Shown: positions 23,802 through 32,284, counted from the stretch's first letter. The stretch is 32,406 nt of DNA from Bacteroidota bacterium (GCA_017860255.1 JAFNAR010000030.1:1-32406), one strand, 5' to 3'. Numbers and translations are program-made. The notes: generated from the letters alone by a model not told the origin.

Positions 23802-25439
23802 ATGAAAATGAAGTTATTGATTATACTATTATTGACTGTAAGTCTAATAATAGTAAGTAAACCCTCAAAATCACAGATTATCTCTCCATATAATATTATT
23901 AGTGGGGCTTATGAAATTAATGCAAGTGAGTCAGTAGTTGATTACACTCAAAAGATTTTAAAATATAAGGATCGATATCATATAGTTCTAACTAAATTAG
24001 AAGGAAGCAAAAGAAATATATTTTATTTAATTGAACAAGATAAATATTTACCTATTTTTGCAGACATATCAGATGAATTAAAAGTAAAAGATTTTTCAAT
24101 AATGGGTGATTCTATATATTTATGTGGATATATGAATAAAGTAGATGAATATTTTAAAGGTTCTACTCAAGGATTTATAGCTTATGTAAGTATAACAGAT
24201 TTATTTAATAATACAGGAAATATACAATATAACTATTCTCGAGTTCCCACTACAACTGTTGTGAATAAGATAAAGACATATCATAATAGTAGAGGAGAAA
24301 GAATGGTTGTTGGGATAGGAAAACAATTATATTCTGCACCTCCTTATGAGTGCCCTGTTGCTTATGATCCAAATCCACTTAAAATAGATCCAAATCCTGA
24401 TCCTGATTGTTGGGTTTATCCAGATACAAATTATTTTGATTGTTTTATTGGATATAAAATAACAGAGACAATATTAAACCCTGCATTTCCTTCTGTTAAT
24501 TCATTTAGTTTATATAGGCATGAGTTTACTCCAGATGATGATGATACTATTGATAGATATAAATATGAAGAATTCCAAGATTTGGCAATAACAGATAATT
24601 ATATTTGTTTAGCTTCAACTTATCTATTTGATCCTTCAATAACAGGATTAATAAGTCACAGTAAATTTATTGTTCTGAGGAAATTCGATAAAAATGATTT
24701 TAATAATCATACCTCTAACCGAATTAATCTATCTTCTTCAGATATATCACATGCTGAGTATGGTTTTAGGTTAGAGGCTTTAGATAAAGATAATGTAGCA
24801 ATAGCACATGTAGCTTGCGAATATCCTATGGGTGATCAAATAAGAACAATAGTTACAAAAGTTAATTTAGATGAAGAACCGTGTCAGTTTATTCATTCAT
24901 CACTAGTTGACTCTGATATAAAGCAGATTAATATGCAAGACATAGAATATATTCCAGAAATAGATCATCTACTACTTTTAAAAGAAAAAGATATTTATGG
25001 TATTAATAATATTTTATACTATGTGGATATGTATGAAAATATTTATCCCACTGCAACTTTTGGTAACTATATAACAAATTATTTATATGTACCACAAGAG
25101 ATTTTCTCTTATCAAAAATGGAATAATATTTTAAGATACGACAAAACCAATTTTGCTCTTATTGGGAATGTTGGAACTAAATTAGGATTGTTGGATAATG
25201 AAACAAATAATTTTTTAACTAATCAATGCAGAAAATATGATATAAAAACGATTCATCAAAGAGAAATAAATATTTTTACACAATTTGATAGTCTATTCCA
25301 ATGTTCATTTGCTCTTATGTATCCTTATGCTCCAGGATTTTACTATTATGGCAATACAACGATAATTCATAAAATGGATTTAATGATACCAAGAGTGGAA
25401 AAAATAGAAGTTAAATGTTTAAAGAAATCAGATAATTAA
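23802..25439 (+). CDS. Secreted protein of unknown function
   Basis: A 545-residue exported protein; MKMKLLIILLLTVSLIIVSKP then SKSQ is a signal peptide. The mature region has many short beta segments separated by charged turns, with aromatic and Asp/Asn-rich phrases (DIYGINNILYYVDMYENIYP). This would fit a beta-propeller, but no repeat signature is firm. An Asp/Pro-rich stretch with Cys (PLKIDPNPDPDCWVYPDTNYFDCF) occurs at about 195-220. No T9SS C-terminal domain is seen. The stop is 15 bp before the next gene, which does carry a T9SS domain, so the two are probably co-transcribed. No family is recognised. Confidence 0.75.
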   Translation: MKMKLLIILLLTVSLIIVSKPSKSQIISPYNIISGAYEINASESVVDYTQKILKYKDRYHIVLTKLEGSKRNIFYLIEQDKYLPIFADISDELKVKDFSIMGDSIYLCGYMNKVDEYFKGSTQGFIAYVSITDLFNNTGNIQYNYSRVPTTTVVNKIKTYHNSRGERMVVGIGKQLYSAPPYECPVAYDPNPLKIDPNPDPDCWVYPDTNYFDCFIGYKITETILNPAFPSVNSFSLYRHEFTPDDDDTIDRYKYEEFQDLAITDNYICLASTYLFDPSITGLISHSKFIVLRKFDKNDFNNHTSNRINLSSSDISHAEYGFRLEALDKDNVAIAHVACEYPMGDQIRTIVTKVNLDEEPCQFIHSSLVDSDIKQINMQDIEYIPEIDHLLLLKEKDIYGINNILYYVDMYENIYPTATFGNYITNYLYVPQEIFSYQKWNNILRYDKTNFALIGNVGTKLGLLDNETNNFLTNQCRKYDIKTIHQREINIFTQFDSLFQCSFALMYPYAPGFYYYGNTTIIHKMDLMIPRVEKIEVKCLKKSDN

Positions 25440-25454
25440 AAATTTATAATAGAT

Positions 25455-26516
25455 ATGAAAAAGCTAATCTTAACAATTGCATTGGTTTTTGCATTATTGC
25501 AAATAAATGCGCAAACACAATATGATACAATAGTATTTCATCCTTATGATTTAAGTGAATGTCCAATGGGCTTAAGTATCTATTATCATGAAGATAAAGC
25601 AAGATATTGCGATAGTTGTATTCCTCCTTTAACAACTTTACCTGGTACAACAATACCATGTTACATAGATGGTTCAGTTACAGGAAGAAATCAATATGGA
25701 GTGCAGGGAGTAGCTCAACCTTATCATTTTGATTCAACTGTTACTGTAATTGGAATAGCTGTTAAAATTGGTAATGGAAGTTTAGATCCTTCTTTAAATG
25801 GAACTGTATTCTTTCGTATAATGGACGAGGGATTTAATGAATTAGGACAATCGTCAGTATACCCTTGGCAAACTCCAGATTCTAATGGATATAAAAGGCA
25901 TTGGTTCTCTAATGAAATATCATTAAGAGACTTCTATTTAGCAGGCGATATACTTTCATATAATCAACATGGATTTAATATAAATTATCTTTGTACTTGG
26001 AGTTTGTATGATTCAACTGGTTGTTTGGAAAACTTACTTACATCAAGAGGCTTACCATATGATACAATTTTTGTTGGAATAAACTATGATAATCCAGACC
26101 CTTGGGCAACAGTAACAGATACATTAATTGCTTGTAGATTTGAAGAAAGTCCATGGTTAAAGAAAGATAATAAATGGGTGAGATTTGCTGATGACCCAGT
26201 TTATAATATATTCCAAAAAACATTTATAGAGTTTCTTCCAATACTTAAAGTTCAAAGATTAAGTTTGCCAGAAGAAATAAGTAATGATAATACAATAAAG
26301 CTTTATCCAAATCCAGCAGAAAATACTTTAAATATAGAAAGTCAAGAAATAATAAAAGAAATAGAGTTTTACGATGCTTTAGGAAAGAAAGCAAAGGCAA
26401 TAACACTAAATAGAAAAGAAGCTACGATAGATATAAGTTCACTTGCTAAGGGTAATTATGTCGTAAACTTAATTACCGACAAAGGAAAAATAACTAAGAA
26501 ATTGGTTGTAAAATAA
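25455..26516 (+). CDS. Secreted protein with T9SS type A sorting domain
   Basis: A 353-residue exported protein with signal peptide MKKLILTIALVFALLQINAQ. Residues about 20-265 are an unrecognised mature domain with several Cys in the first 45 positions (ECPMG, YCDSCIPP, IPCYID) and beta-rich character. The last ~80 residues, from IKLYPNPAENTLNIES through GNYVVNLITDKGKITKKLVVK, are a type A T9SS C-terminal domain for export and cell-surface attachment. The gene follows the secreted protein at 23802 by 15 bp and ends at a strong terminator. The function of the mature domain is unknown. Confidence 0.88.
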   Translation: MKKLILTIALVFALLQINAQTQYDTIVFHPYDLSECPMGLSIYYHEDKARYCDSCIPPLTTLPGTTIPCYIDGSVTGRNQYGVQGVAQPYHFDSTVTVIGIAVKIGNGSLDPSLNGTVFFRIMDEGFNELGQSSVYPWQTPDSNGYKRHWFSNEISLRDFYLAGDILSYNQHGFNINYLCTWSLYDSTGCLENLLTSRGLPYDTIFVGINYDNPDPWATVTDTLIACRFEESPWLKKDNKWVRFADDPVYNIFQKTFIEFLPILKVQRLSLPEEISNDNTIKLYPNPAENTLNIESQEIIKEIEFYDALGKKAKAITLNRKEATIDISSLAKGNYVVNLITDKGKITKKLVVK

Positions 26517-26524
26517 AACAAACT

Positions 26525-26553
26525 AAGGAGTGTACGAAATACACTCCTTTTTT
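26525..26553 (+). terminator. Rho-independent terminator of the secreted-protein pair
   Basis: A perfect 10-bp stem, AAGGAGTGTA (26525-26534) against TACACTCCTT (26540-26549), with a CGAAA loop and a T-run. Confidence 0.9.
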
Positions 26554-26615
26554 ATTGTTGATATCTTTTTTCTATCTCCTTAATCTAAGTCATTTTCATT
26601 TATTTTATCAAAACC

Positions 26616-26646
26616 TTTGCTCTAACTTTTTTTTTCAATAATTTTG
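26616..26646 (+). promoter_or_regulatory. Promoter of aroC
   Basis: TTTG at 26616-26619, exactly 19 bp, then TAATTTTG at 26639-26646, an ideal match. The ATG is 31 bp downstream. Confidence 0.7.
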
Positions 26647-26677
26647 CAAGGCTTAAGAGAAAATATATTTTTACATA

Positions 26678-27688
26678 ATGGCAGGCAATACAATAGGTAA
26701 GGTTTTTAAATTGACTACTTTTGGAGAATCACATAGCGACTTTGTTGGAGGAGTTATTGATGGATGTCCTGCTGGTTTGACTATTGATTTAGATTTTATT
26801 AATAGTGAAATTCAAAGAAGGAAACCAACTCAAAAAGATATTTCTACATCAAGAAGTGAAGAAGACAAACTTATTTTTGCTTCTGGAATTGAAAATAATA
26901 TTTCTTTAGGTACTCCAATTGCTTTCTTTGTTAAGAATGAAAATTATAATAAAGAAGACTATAAAGATTTAAAAGAATTATTCCGTCCCTCTCATGCAGA
27001 TTTCACTTACAATAGAAAATTTGGTATAAATGCTTCCTCAGGTGGAGGAAGAGCTTCAGCAAGAGAAACTCTATCAAGAGTGGTTGGAGGAAGTATTGCA
27101 AAATTGTTTTTAAAGCATAAAGCAAATATTTCAATCAATGCCCAAATTGAAAAAATAGGTAAATGGGATTATTTAACTCAAAAGGAAGAAATTGAAAAAG
27201 CATTTGAGAAAATAAACAGGGAAGGAGATTCTCTTGGTGGAACAATTACTTGCGAAATAAATAATATGCCTGTTGGATTGGGAGAGCCAGTTTTTGACAA
27301 ATTAAGTGCTGATTTGGCAAAGGCTATGATAAGTATTCCTTCTGTTAAGGCTTTTGAGTTTGGAGATGGATTTAAAGGATGTATGGAATATGGTTCAGAA
27401 CAATTGGATAATTGGAATGAAGATTTTTCAACCAAAACAAATCACTCTGGAGGAATACAAGGAGGTATTTCTAATGGAATGATTATTTTTTTTAGAGTTG
27501 GGTTTAAACCAATACCAACCTTAAATAGAGACGTTTCTTACATTAGTAAAGATGGAGTGATACAAGAAATTGAAAATAAAGGACGATATGATAAATGTGT
27601 TCTGCCACGTTCAATTGTAATAGTTGAATCAATGGCAGCTCTAACTATTGCTGATCATTTATTGAGAAGTTACACAAATAAGATTTAA
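26678..27688 (+). CDS. aroC: Chorismate synthase
   Basis: Converts 5-enolpyruvylshikimate-3-phosphate to chorismate using reduced FMN, the last common step to aromatic amino acids. It has 336 residues, slightly short of the usual 350-360. Family landmarks are MAGNTIGKVFKLTTFGESH, FRPSHADFTYNRKFGI, SGGGRASARETLSRV, LGEPVFDKLSADLAKAM and NHSGGIQGGISNG. It departs from standard sequences in several motifs: ESHS for ESHG, SSGGGR for YRGGGR and GRYDKC for GRHDPC. The His residues of ESH and RPxHAD are kept. It is followed 10 bp later by a lipoprotein gene. Confidence 0.93.
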   Translation: MAGNTIGKVFKLTTFGESHSDFVGGVIDGCPAGLTIDLDFINSEIQRRKPTQKDISTSRSEEDKLIFASGIENNISLGTPIAFFVKNENYNKEDYKDLKELFRPSHADFTYNRKFGINASSGGGRASARETLSRVVGGSIAKLFLKHKANISINAQIEKIGKWDYLTQKEEIEKAFEKINREGDSLGGTITCEINNMPVGLGEPVFDKLSADLAKAMISIPSVKAFEFGDGFKGCMEYGSEQLDNWNEDFSTKTNHSGGIQGGISNGMIIFFRVGFKPIPTLNRDVSYISKDGVIQEIENKGRYDKCVLPRSIVIVESMAALTIADHLLRSYTNKI

Positions 27689-27698
27689 TAATTGAATT

Positions 27699-28463
27699 AT
27701 GAAAAAGATAATAGGAATAATAGTTTTGCTTTTAGTATTTGCTGGATGCAATAAAATGGATAAGGACAGCTTTAGAATAAGTGGTCAATTGAATAAAGGA
27801 GAAAGTAAAAACCTTTATTTTTTGGAAATGACAGGTCAAGGGTTAATGCCTTTAGATACAATTGAAATAGATGACAAAGGGAAGTTTAGTTTAGACTATA
27901 AATATAAAGAACCATCAATATATATTTTGATGGGAAATGAAAATGATTACATAACACTTATTCCTCAAAAACAAGAAGATATAATAATATCAGGGTCTTT
28001 TAATTCACTTTCTTCAACCTATACAGTTAAAAACTCAAAAGAATCAGAACTACTTTATCAACTAAATCAAGAATACATTAAAACCAACACAGTGTTGGCT
28101 GAAATCAAACGAACACTATATGAGAATAAATACGTAAACAACTTTGAGGAGTTTAAAGCAGAGCTTTTAGACCAATACAATATTTTAGAGATACATCAAA
28201 AAGATATTATAAGAAAGTTTCTAAAAGACAATAAAGGCTCTTTGTCTTGCATAATAGCATTGTATCGCTCATTTGATAATCACTATTTATTTAACCTTAA
28301 CAAAGATATCAATGTATATGAGGAAGTTTATGCTGAGCTATATAAGAAATATCCAAACAACAAACATACAATTGGACTAAAGAACTTAATTGATGATGCA
28401 AAAGCAAAAGCTACACAAGATTCTCTTTATGCTCAACCAAAAGAATTAGCAAATAAGAAATGA
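27699..28463 (+). CDS. Lipoprotein with DUF4369-like domain
   Basis: A 254-residue lipoprotein. MKKIIGIIVLLLVFAGC has its lipobox ending at Cys17. Residues about 23-115 (FRISGQLNKGESKNLYFLEM through DTIEIDDKGKFSLDYKY and IIISGSF) resemble the beta-rich DUF4369 domain that usually forms the N-terminus of TlpA-like thiol-disulfide proteins in this phylum. The rest is helical and no CxxC thioredoxin domain follows. It overlaps the next gene by 4 bp (ATGA), so the two are translationally coupled. Its role is not known. Confidence 0.8.
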   Translation: MKKIIGIIVLLLVFAGCNKMDKDSFRISGQLNKGESKNLYFLEMTGQGLMPLDTIEIDDKGKFSLDYKYKEPSIYILMGNENDYITLIPQKQEDIIISGSFNSLSSTYTVKNSKESELLYQLNQEYIKTNTVLAEIKRTLYENKYVNNFEEFKAELLDQYNILEIHQKDIIRKFLKDNKGSLSCIIALYRSFDNHYLFNLNKDINVYEEVYAELYKKYPNNKHTIGLKNLIDDAKAKATQDSLYAQPKELANKK

Positions 28464-29203
28464 TAAAAGATAAATATTATTTTGTTGCTGATACACATTT
28501 GGGAGTTCCCAATTATGAAGAATCTCTTGTTAGGGAGAAGAAGTTAGTTAGATTCCTTTTGGAGGCAGAAAAAGATGCTAAGACAATTTATCTTATGGGA
28601 GATATATTTGATTTTTGGCATGAATACAAATATGTTGTTCCAAAATACTATGTTCGTTTGCTTGGAACTTTAGCCTCAATAGTTGATAGGGGAACTCAGA
28701 TTTACTTCTTTACAGGTAATCATGACCAGTGGATTAGAGATTATTTTCAAAAAGAAATTGGAATGATTGTTTGCACAAAAGAATTAATACAAAATATTGA
28801 TGGATATATATTCTATCTGGCTCATGGTGATGGATTAGACAAAACAGACAAGAAGTATTTATTTATGAAAAGTCTTTTTGGCTCAAAGATAATTAGAGCT
28901 TTGTTTGCATCCATTAATCCACGTTGGGCAATTGCTTTTGGTAATAGTTGGTCAAGAGCAAGCCGCAAATCTCACTCTGAAGAAGATTTGATGGATAAAG
29001 AACATAAAGAAGAAATGTATAAATTTTGTCAAAAGACAATTAAAGAAAAACCAATAGATTATTTCATCTTTGGGCATCGCCATCTAAATAAAGAATACGT
29101 AATTGAAGATAACAAGAAGTTAATAATTTTGAGCGATTGGATAAATGCAAGTAGTTATGCTCTATGGGATGGAAGTAAATTAGAACTAAAAAGCTTTGAT
29201 TAA
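28460..29203 (+). CDS. lpxH: UDP-2,3-diacylglucosamine hydrolase (LpxH-type metallophosphoesterase)
   Basis: Cleaves UDP-2,3-diacylglucosamine to lipid X in lipid A synthesis, at the cytosolic face of the inner membrane. It has 247 residues. The calcineurin-like metal motifs appear in order: ADTHLG, MGDIFDFWHEY, TGNHDQWIRDYF, LAHGDGLDKTD and FGHRHLNKEY. The FDFWHEY and HGDG forms are those of LpxH from Bacteroidota. The start overlaps the preceding lipoprotein gene by 4 bp. Other calcineurin-like phosphoesterases are the alternative but fit less well. Confidence 0.87.
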   Translation: MIKDKYYFVADTHLGVPNYEESLVREKKLVRFLLEAEKDAKTIYLMGDIFDFWHEYKYVVPKYYVRLLGTLASIVDRGTQIYFFTGNHDQWIRDYFQKEIGMIVCTKELIQNIDGYIFYLAHGDGLDKTDKKYLFMKSLFGSKIIRALFASINPRWAIAFGNSWSRASRKSHSEEDLMDKEHKEEMYKFCQKTIKEKPIDYFIFGHRHLNKEYVIEDNKKLIILSDWINASSYALWDGSKLELKSFD

Positions 29204-29225
29204 CAAATAAAAAAGTCTAATTTTG
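29195..29225 (+). promoter_or_regulatory. Promoter of gcvT
   Basis: TTTG at 29195-29198, exactly 19 bp, then TAATTTTG at 29218-29225. The -33 box lies inside the last codons of lpxH. Confidence 0.65.
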
Positions 29226-29278
29226 CATTTTAAAACACAAGATTAATAAATATATTCAATAAAATAATAAATAAAGAT

Positions 29279-30385
29279 ATGAAACAAACACCGTTTACAG
29301 AAAAGCACATTGCTCTTGGAGCAAAAATGGCTGAATTTGCTGGCTACAATATGCCAATTTCCTATGAAGGATTAGTTATTGAACACAATAATGTTAGAAA
29401 TAATGTTGGCGTTTTTGATGTTTCTCACATGGGAGAATTTAGAGCAAAAGGACCAAAGGCACATGATTTTATTCAATACTGCACTTCAAATAATATAGAT
29501 TCTCTTTTTGATGGTAAAGTACTTTATACAGTTTTACCAAATGGAAAAGGTGGTATTGTCGATGATATGTTAGTTTACAAAGTTAGCGATACAGAATATT
29601 TTATGGTTCCAAATGCTGCCAATATCGAAAAAGACTGGAATTGGATGAGTAAGATTGCAACAGAAATGGGATTAGAATTAGGAAAAGATTTTACAAATGA
29701 ATCAGATTCTTACGCTCAACTTGCTGTTCAAGGACCTTTGGCTTTAAAGGTTATGCAAAAACTTACTTCTACTCCAGTTGAAGATATGGAATACTATACT
29801 TTTAAATACCTTACTCTTGCTGGAGTTGAAAACGTTCTTTTATCAACAACTGGTTATACAGGTGCAGGTGGATGTGAAATTTATTTTGCTCCAAAAGATG
29901 CAACAAAAATTTGGGATGCTGTTTTTGAAGCAGGAAAAGAATTTGGAATAATGCCAGCTGGTCTTGGTTGTAGAGACACTCTTCGTTTGGAAATGGGTTT
30001 CTGCCTTTATGGACATGAAATTAATGATACAACATCTTCAATTGAAGCAGGTTTAAACTGGTTAACAAAGTTTGAAGAAGGAAACAACTTTATTGACAGA
30101 GAATTTCTTGAAGCACAAAAAGCTAATGGAGTTTCTAAAAAACTTGTTGGTTTTGAAATGATAGACAGAGGAATTCCTCGTCAAGGATATGAAGTTTGTG
30201 ATGCAGAAGGAAATGTAATAGGTCATGTATGTTCAGGAACACAATCACCTTCATTAGGAATAGCTATAGGAACTGCTCATGTTCAAACAGCTTTCAGCAA
30301 AAAAGACAGTGAAATTTATATTAAGGTTAGAGAAAAACTGCTTAAAGCAAAAGTAGTTAGAATGCCTTTCTATAAAGTACAATAA
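29279..30385 (+). CDS. gcvT: Aminomethyltransferase (glycine cleavage T protein)
   Basis: Transfers the methylene group from the aminomethyl-lipoyl H protein to tetrahydrofolate, releasing ammonia. The protein is 368 residues, normal for the family. Visible are the N-terminal MKQTPFTEKHIALGAKMAEFAGY, NVGVFDVSHMGEF, GKVLYTVLPNGKGGIVDDML with the active-site Asp region, LSTTGYTGAGGCEIY and GLGCRDTLRLEMGFCLYGHEI. The C-terminal barrel contains GFEMIDRGIPRQGYEV. No other glycine-cleavage genes and no glycine riboswitch are seen beside it. It is transcribed alone, between its own promoter and terminator. Confidence 0.96.
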   Translation: MKQTPFTEKHIALGAKMAEFAGYNMPISYEGLVIEHNNVRNNVGVFDVSHMGEFRAKGPKAHDFIQYCTSNNIDSLFDGKVLYTVLPNGKGGIVDDMLVYKVSDTEYFMVPNAANIEKDWNWMSKIATEMGLELGKDFTNESDSYAQLAVQGPLALKVMQKLTSTPVEDMEYYTFKYLTLAGVENVLLSTTGYTGAGGCEIYFAPKDATKIWDAVFEAGKEFGIMPAGLGCRDTLRLEMGFCLYGHEINDTTSSIEAGLNWLTKFEEGNNFIDREFLEAQKANGVSKKLVGFEMIDRGIPRQGYEVCDAEGNVIGHVCSGTQSPSLGIAIGTAHVQTAFSKKDSEIYIKVREKLLKAKVVRMPFYKVQ

Positions 30386-30398
30386 TAACAAAATTCTC

Positions 30399-30441
30399 AT
30401 AAGGGCGTATTGCATTAATGCATAACGCCCTTATTTTTTTC
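30399..30441 (+). terminator. Rho-independent terminator of gcvT
   Basis: A 17-bp stem, 30399-30415 against 30418-30434, with two mismatched positions. The outer ATAAGGGCGT/ACGCCCTTAT part is perfect and a T-run follows. Confidence 0.88.
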
Positions 30442-30461
30442 ATAACCAATATTAATGAGTA

Positions 30462-31466
30462 TTGATAAGTAAATACAAAAAATATTATTTTCTAATTATC
30501 ATTATGCTATTACCCCAACTTCTAAAGTCTCAAATCGAAATAATCGCTTTTCACAATTGTGAAAACTTCTTCTATCCAACAAATGACTCTCTTTCAAAAG
30601 ATGATGACTTTACAATTAATTCTCCACGCAATTGGAATTGGGAACGCTTTAACCTGAAGAAAGACCTTTTGGCTAAAACCTATATTGCTATGTCTAAAGG
30701 CAATCTTCCTTCAATTATTGGTCTATGCGAAATTGAAAGCGATAGAGTTCTTTCTGCTCTTTGCAATGACTCACCTTTGAAAAAAGGTAATTATGATTTC
30801 ATCCACTATAACTCAAGTGACATTAGAGGAATGGATGTTGCAATGCTATATAGAAAGGATAAGTTTAAAGTAATTAGTCACGAAAATATTGTAGTTGATA
30901 AATCTCTTATCATTGATGAACCAACAAGAGATATTCTATATGTTAATGGTATATTAAACAAAGTACCTCTTCATATTTTTGTTGTTCATGCTCCTTCAAG
31001 ACGTAATCAAGATAGAAATCGTCCTCTTCGTAAAGCTGTTTTTGATTTAATATACAAGAAGGCTAAAGATCTATACGATAAGGGAGAAAAGAATATAGTT
31101 ATTATGGGAGATTTTAACGATAATCCTTGGGACAAAACAATTCAGGAAGGATTTAAGTTAGCAAAATACTATAATCATACTCCAACTTTTGTTAATCTTA
31201 TGCATAAGGACAAAGATAAGCGTGGCTCATATACTTATATGGGAAAGATGCTTAATTTTGACCAGATGATAGTTACTCAGGATATGCTTGAAAAAATTGA
31301 TACTGTTTCAACTCCTTCACATATATTTATGCAAGATTTTCTTATCGACAACAATCCAAATCAAACAATGATAACTCCTTTCAGTACCTATAAAGGATTC
31401 AAATATCAAGGAGGCATAAGCGACCATTTCCCAGTATATATAAAACTTATTACGCCTAAAAACTAA
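30462..31466 (+). CDS. Secreted endonuclease/exonuclease/phosphatase-family protein
   Basis: A 334-residue member of the DNase I-like EEP fold. Motifs in order are AFHNCENFF, the metal-binding Glu in IGLCEIES, VVHAPSRRNQDRNRPLRKA, IMGDFNDNPWD and the terminal SDHFPVYIKL. All catalytic positions are present. The N-terminus MISKYKKYYFLIIIMLLPQ then LLKSQ is a signal peptide, so it acts outside the cytosol. That signal needs the TTG at 30462 as start; the first in-frame ATG, at 30504, would remove most of it. The substrate (DNA, phosphoester or lipid) is unknown. It is immediately followed by the AlkD-like gene. Confidence 0.82.
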   Translation: MISKYKKYYFLIIIMLLPQLLKSQIEIIAFHNCENFFYPTNDSLSKDDDFTINSPRNWNWERFNLKKDLLAKTYIAMSKGNLPSIIGLCEIESDRVLSALCNDSPLKKGNYDFIHYNSSDIRGMDVAMLYRKDKFKVISHENIVVDKSLIIDEPTRDILYVNGILNKVPLHIFVVHAPSRRNQDRNRPLRKAVFDLIYKKAKDLYDKGEKNIVIMGDFNDNPWDKTIQEGFKLAKYYNHTPTFVNLMHKDKDKRGSYTYMGKMLNFDQMIVTQDMLEKIDTVSTPSHIFMQDFLIDNNPNQTMITPFSTYKGFKYQGGISDHFPVYIKLITPKN

Positions 31467-32147
31467 ATGAATACTGCAAAAGAAATTGTTGAGAGATTAA
31501 TTTCTTTGTCTGATGAAGAAAAAATAGCTCAAGCAAAGTATTTTGGAATAAAGGGAGGAATTGTTTTAGGAATTACTTCTCCTCAAATAAAAAGTATTGC
31601 CAAAGAAATAAAAATTAATCATCCACTTGCTCTTGAGCTTTGGCAAAAGGAATATTATGAAGCAAAAATGATTGCCACCCTGATTGCCGATAAAAATAAA
31701 ATTACAAGCAAACAAATGGATGTTTGGACAGAAGATTTTGACAATTGGGCAATTGTTGATGGTGCTTGCTACAATCTATATAGATATACGCCTTTTGCTG
31801 AAGAAAAGATTTTTCAATATTGCAAAAGTGAAAAGGAATATGTTAGAAGAACTTCCTTCTCTCTAATTGCAGGATTAGCAATTGGACTTAAGAAAATGCC
31901 TGATGAAGAATTTTTAAAATATCTTCCACTTATTGAAGAATATGCATTTGATGAAAGAAATTTTGTCTGGAAAGCCGTCAATTGGGCATTAAGACAGACA
32001 GGTAAAAGAAGTCTTTACCTTCATCCATACGCTTTGGAACTTTCTCAAAAGCTTTCCTTATCATCCAATTCAACTCATAGAAAGATAGGAAAAGATGCTT
32101 TTAGAGAATTATCAGACCCTAAAATCATAGAAAGGATAAAGAAATAA
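31467..32147 (+). CDS. AlkD-like DNA alkylation repair protein
   Basis: A 226-residue all-helical, HEAT-like-repeat DNA glycosylase family protein that removes alkylated purines. Key phrases are GITSPQIKSIAKEI, YEAKMIATLIAD, TEDFDNWAIVDGACYNL with the conserved Trp and Asp, YVRRTSFSLIAGLAI and DERNFVWKAVNWALRQTGKRS. The length matches the small AlkD-type family. Its ATG directly abuts the stop of the preceding gene, so the two are co-transcribed, and a strong terminator follows. Enzymatic activity is inferred from the family. Confidence 0.88.
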   Translation: MNTAKEIVERLISLSDEEKIAQAKYFGIKGGIVLGITSPQIKSIAKEIKINHPLALELWQKEYYEAKMIATLIADKNKITSKQMDVWTEDFDNWAIVDGACYNLYRYTPFAEEKIFQYCKSEKEYVRRTSFSLIAGLAIGLKKMPDEEFLKYLPLIEEYAFDERNFVWKAVNWALRQTGKRSLYLHPYALELSQKLSLSSNSTHRKIGKDAFRELSDPKIIERIKK

Positions 32148-32172
32148 AATATTTTTACTTGATTCTATCATA

Positions 32173-32214
32173 ATTAAACCTTGTTTTAGCTTATTAAAAC
32201 AAGGTTTAATTTTT
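32173..32214 (+). terminator. Rho-independent terminator of the AlkD-like gene
   Basis: A perfect 16-bp stem, 32173-32188 against 32195-32210, with a 6-nt loop and a T-run. Its right arm is also the left edge of a block shared with 14426-14450. Confidence 0.9.
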
Positions 32215-32260
32215 GTAAGGTGGCAGGATACTTTGGTAGTATCCCAAAAAGTGTGTAATG
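32205..32260. repeat. Degenerate copy of the 14.4-kb repeat family
   Basis: Bases 32205-32229 match 14426-14450 at 24 of 25 positions, including AAGGTGGCAGGAT. GGATAC (32226-32231) and GTATCC (32239-32244) then form a small hairpin, and a decayed unit follows. Confidence 0.75.
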
Positions 32261-32284
32261 ATATAGTAATTTAGTATTGCAAAG

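Noticed and set aside
29204..29278. Glycine riboswitch before gcvT
   Set aside because: The gap is only 75 bp, is filled by a promoter and an A/T-rich leader, and shows no conserved aptamer-like pairing.
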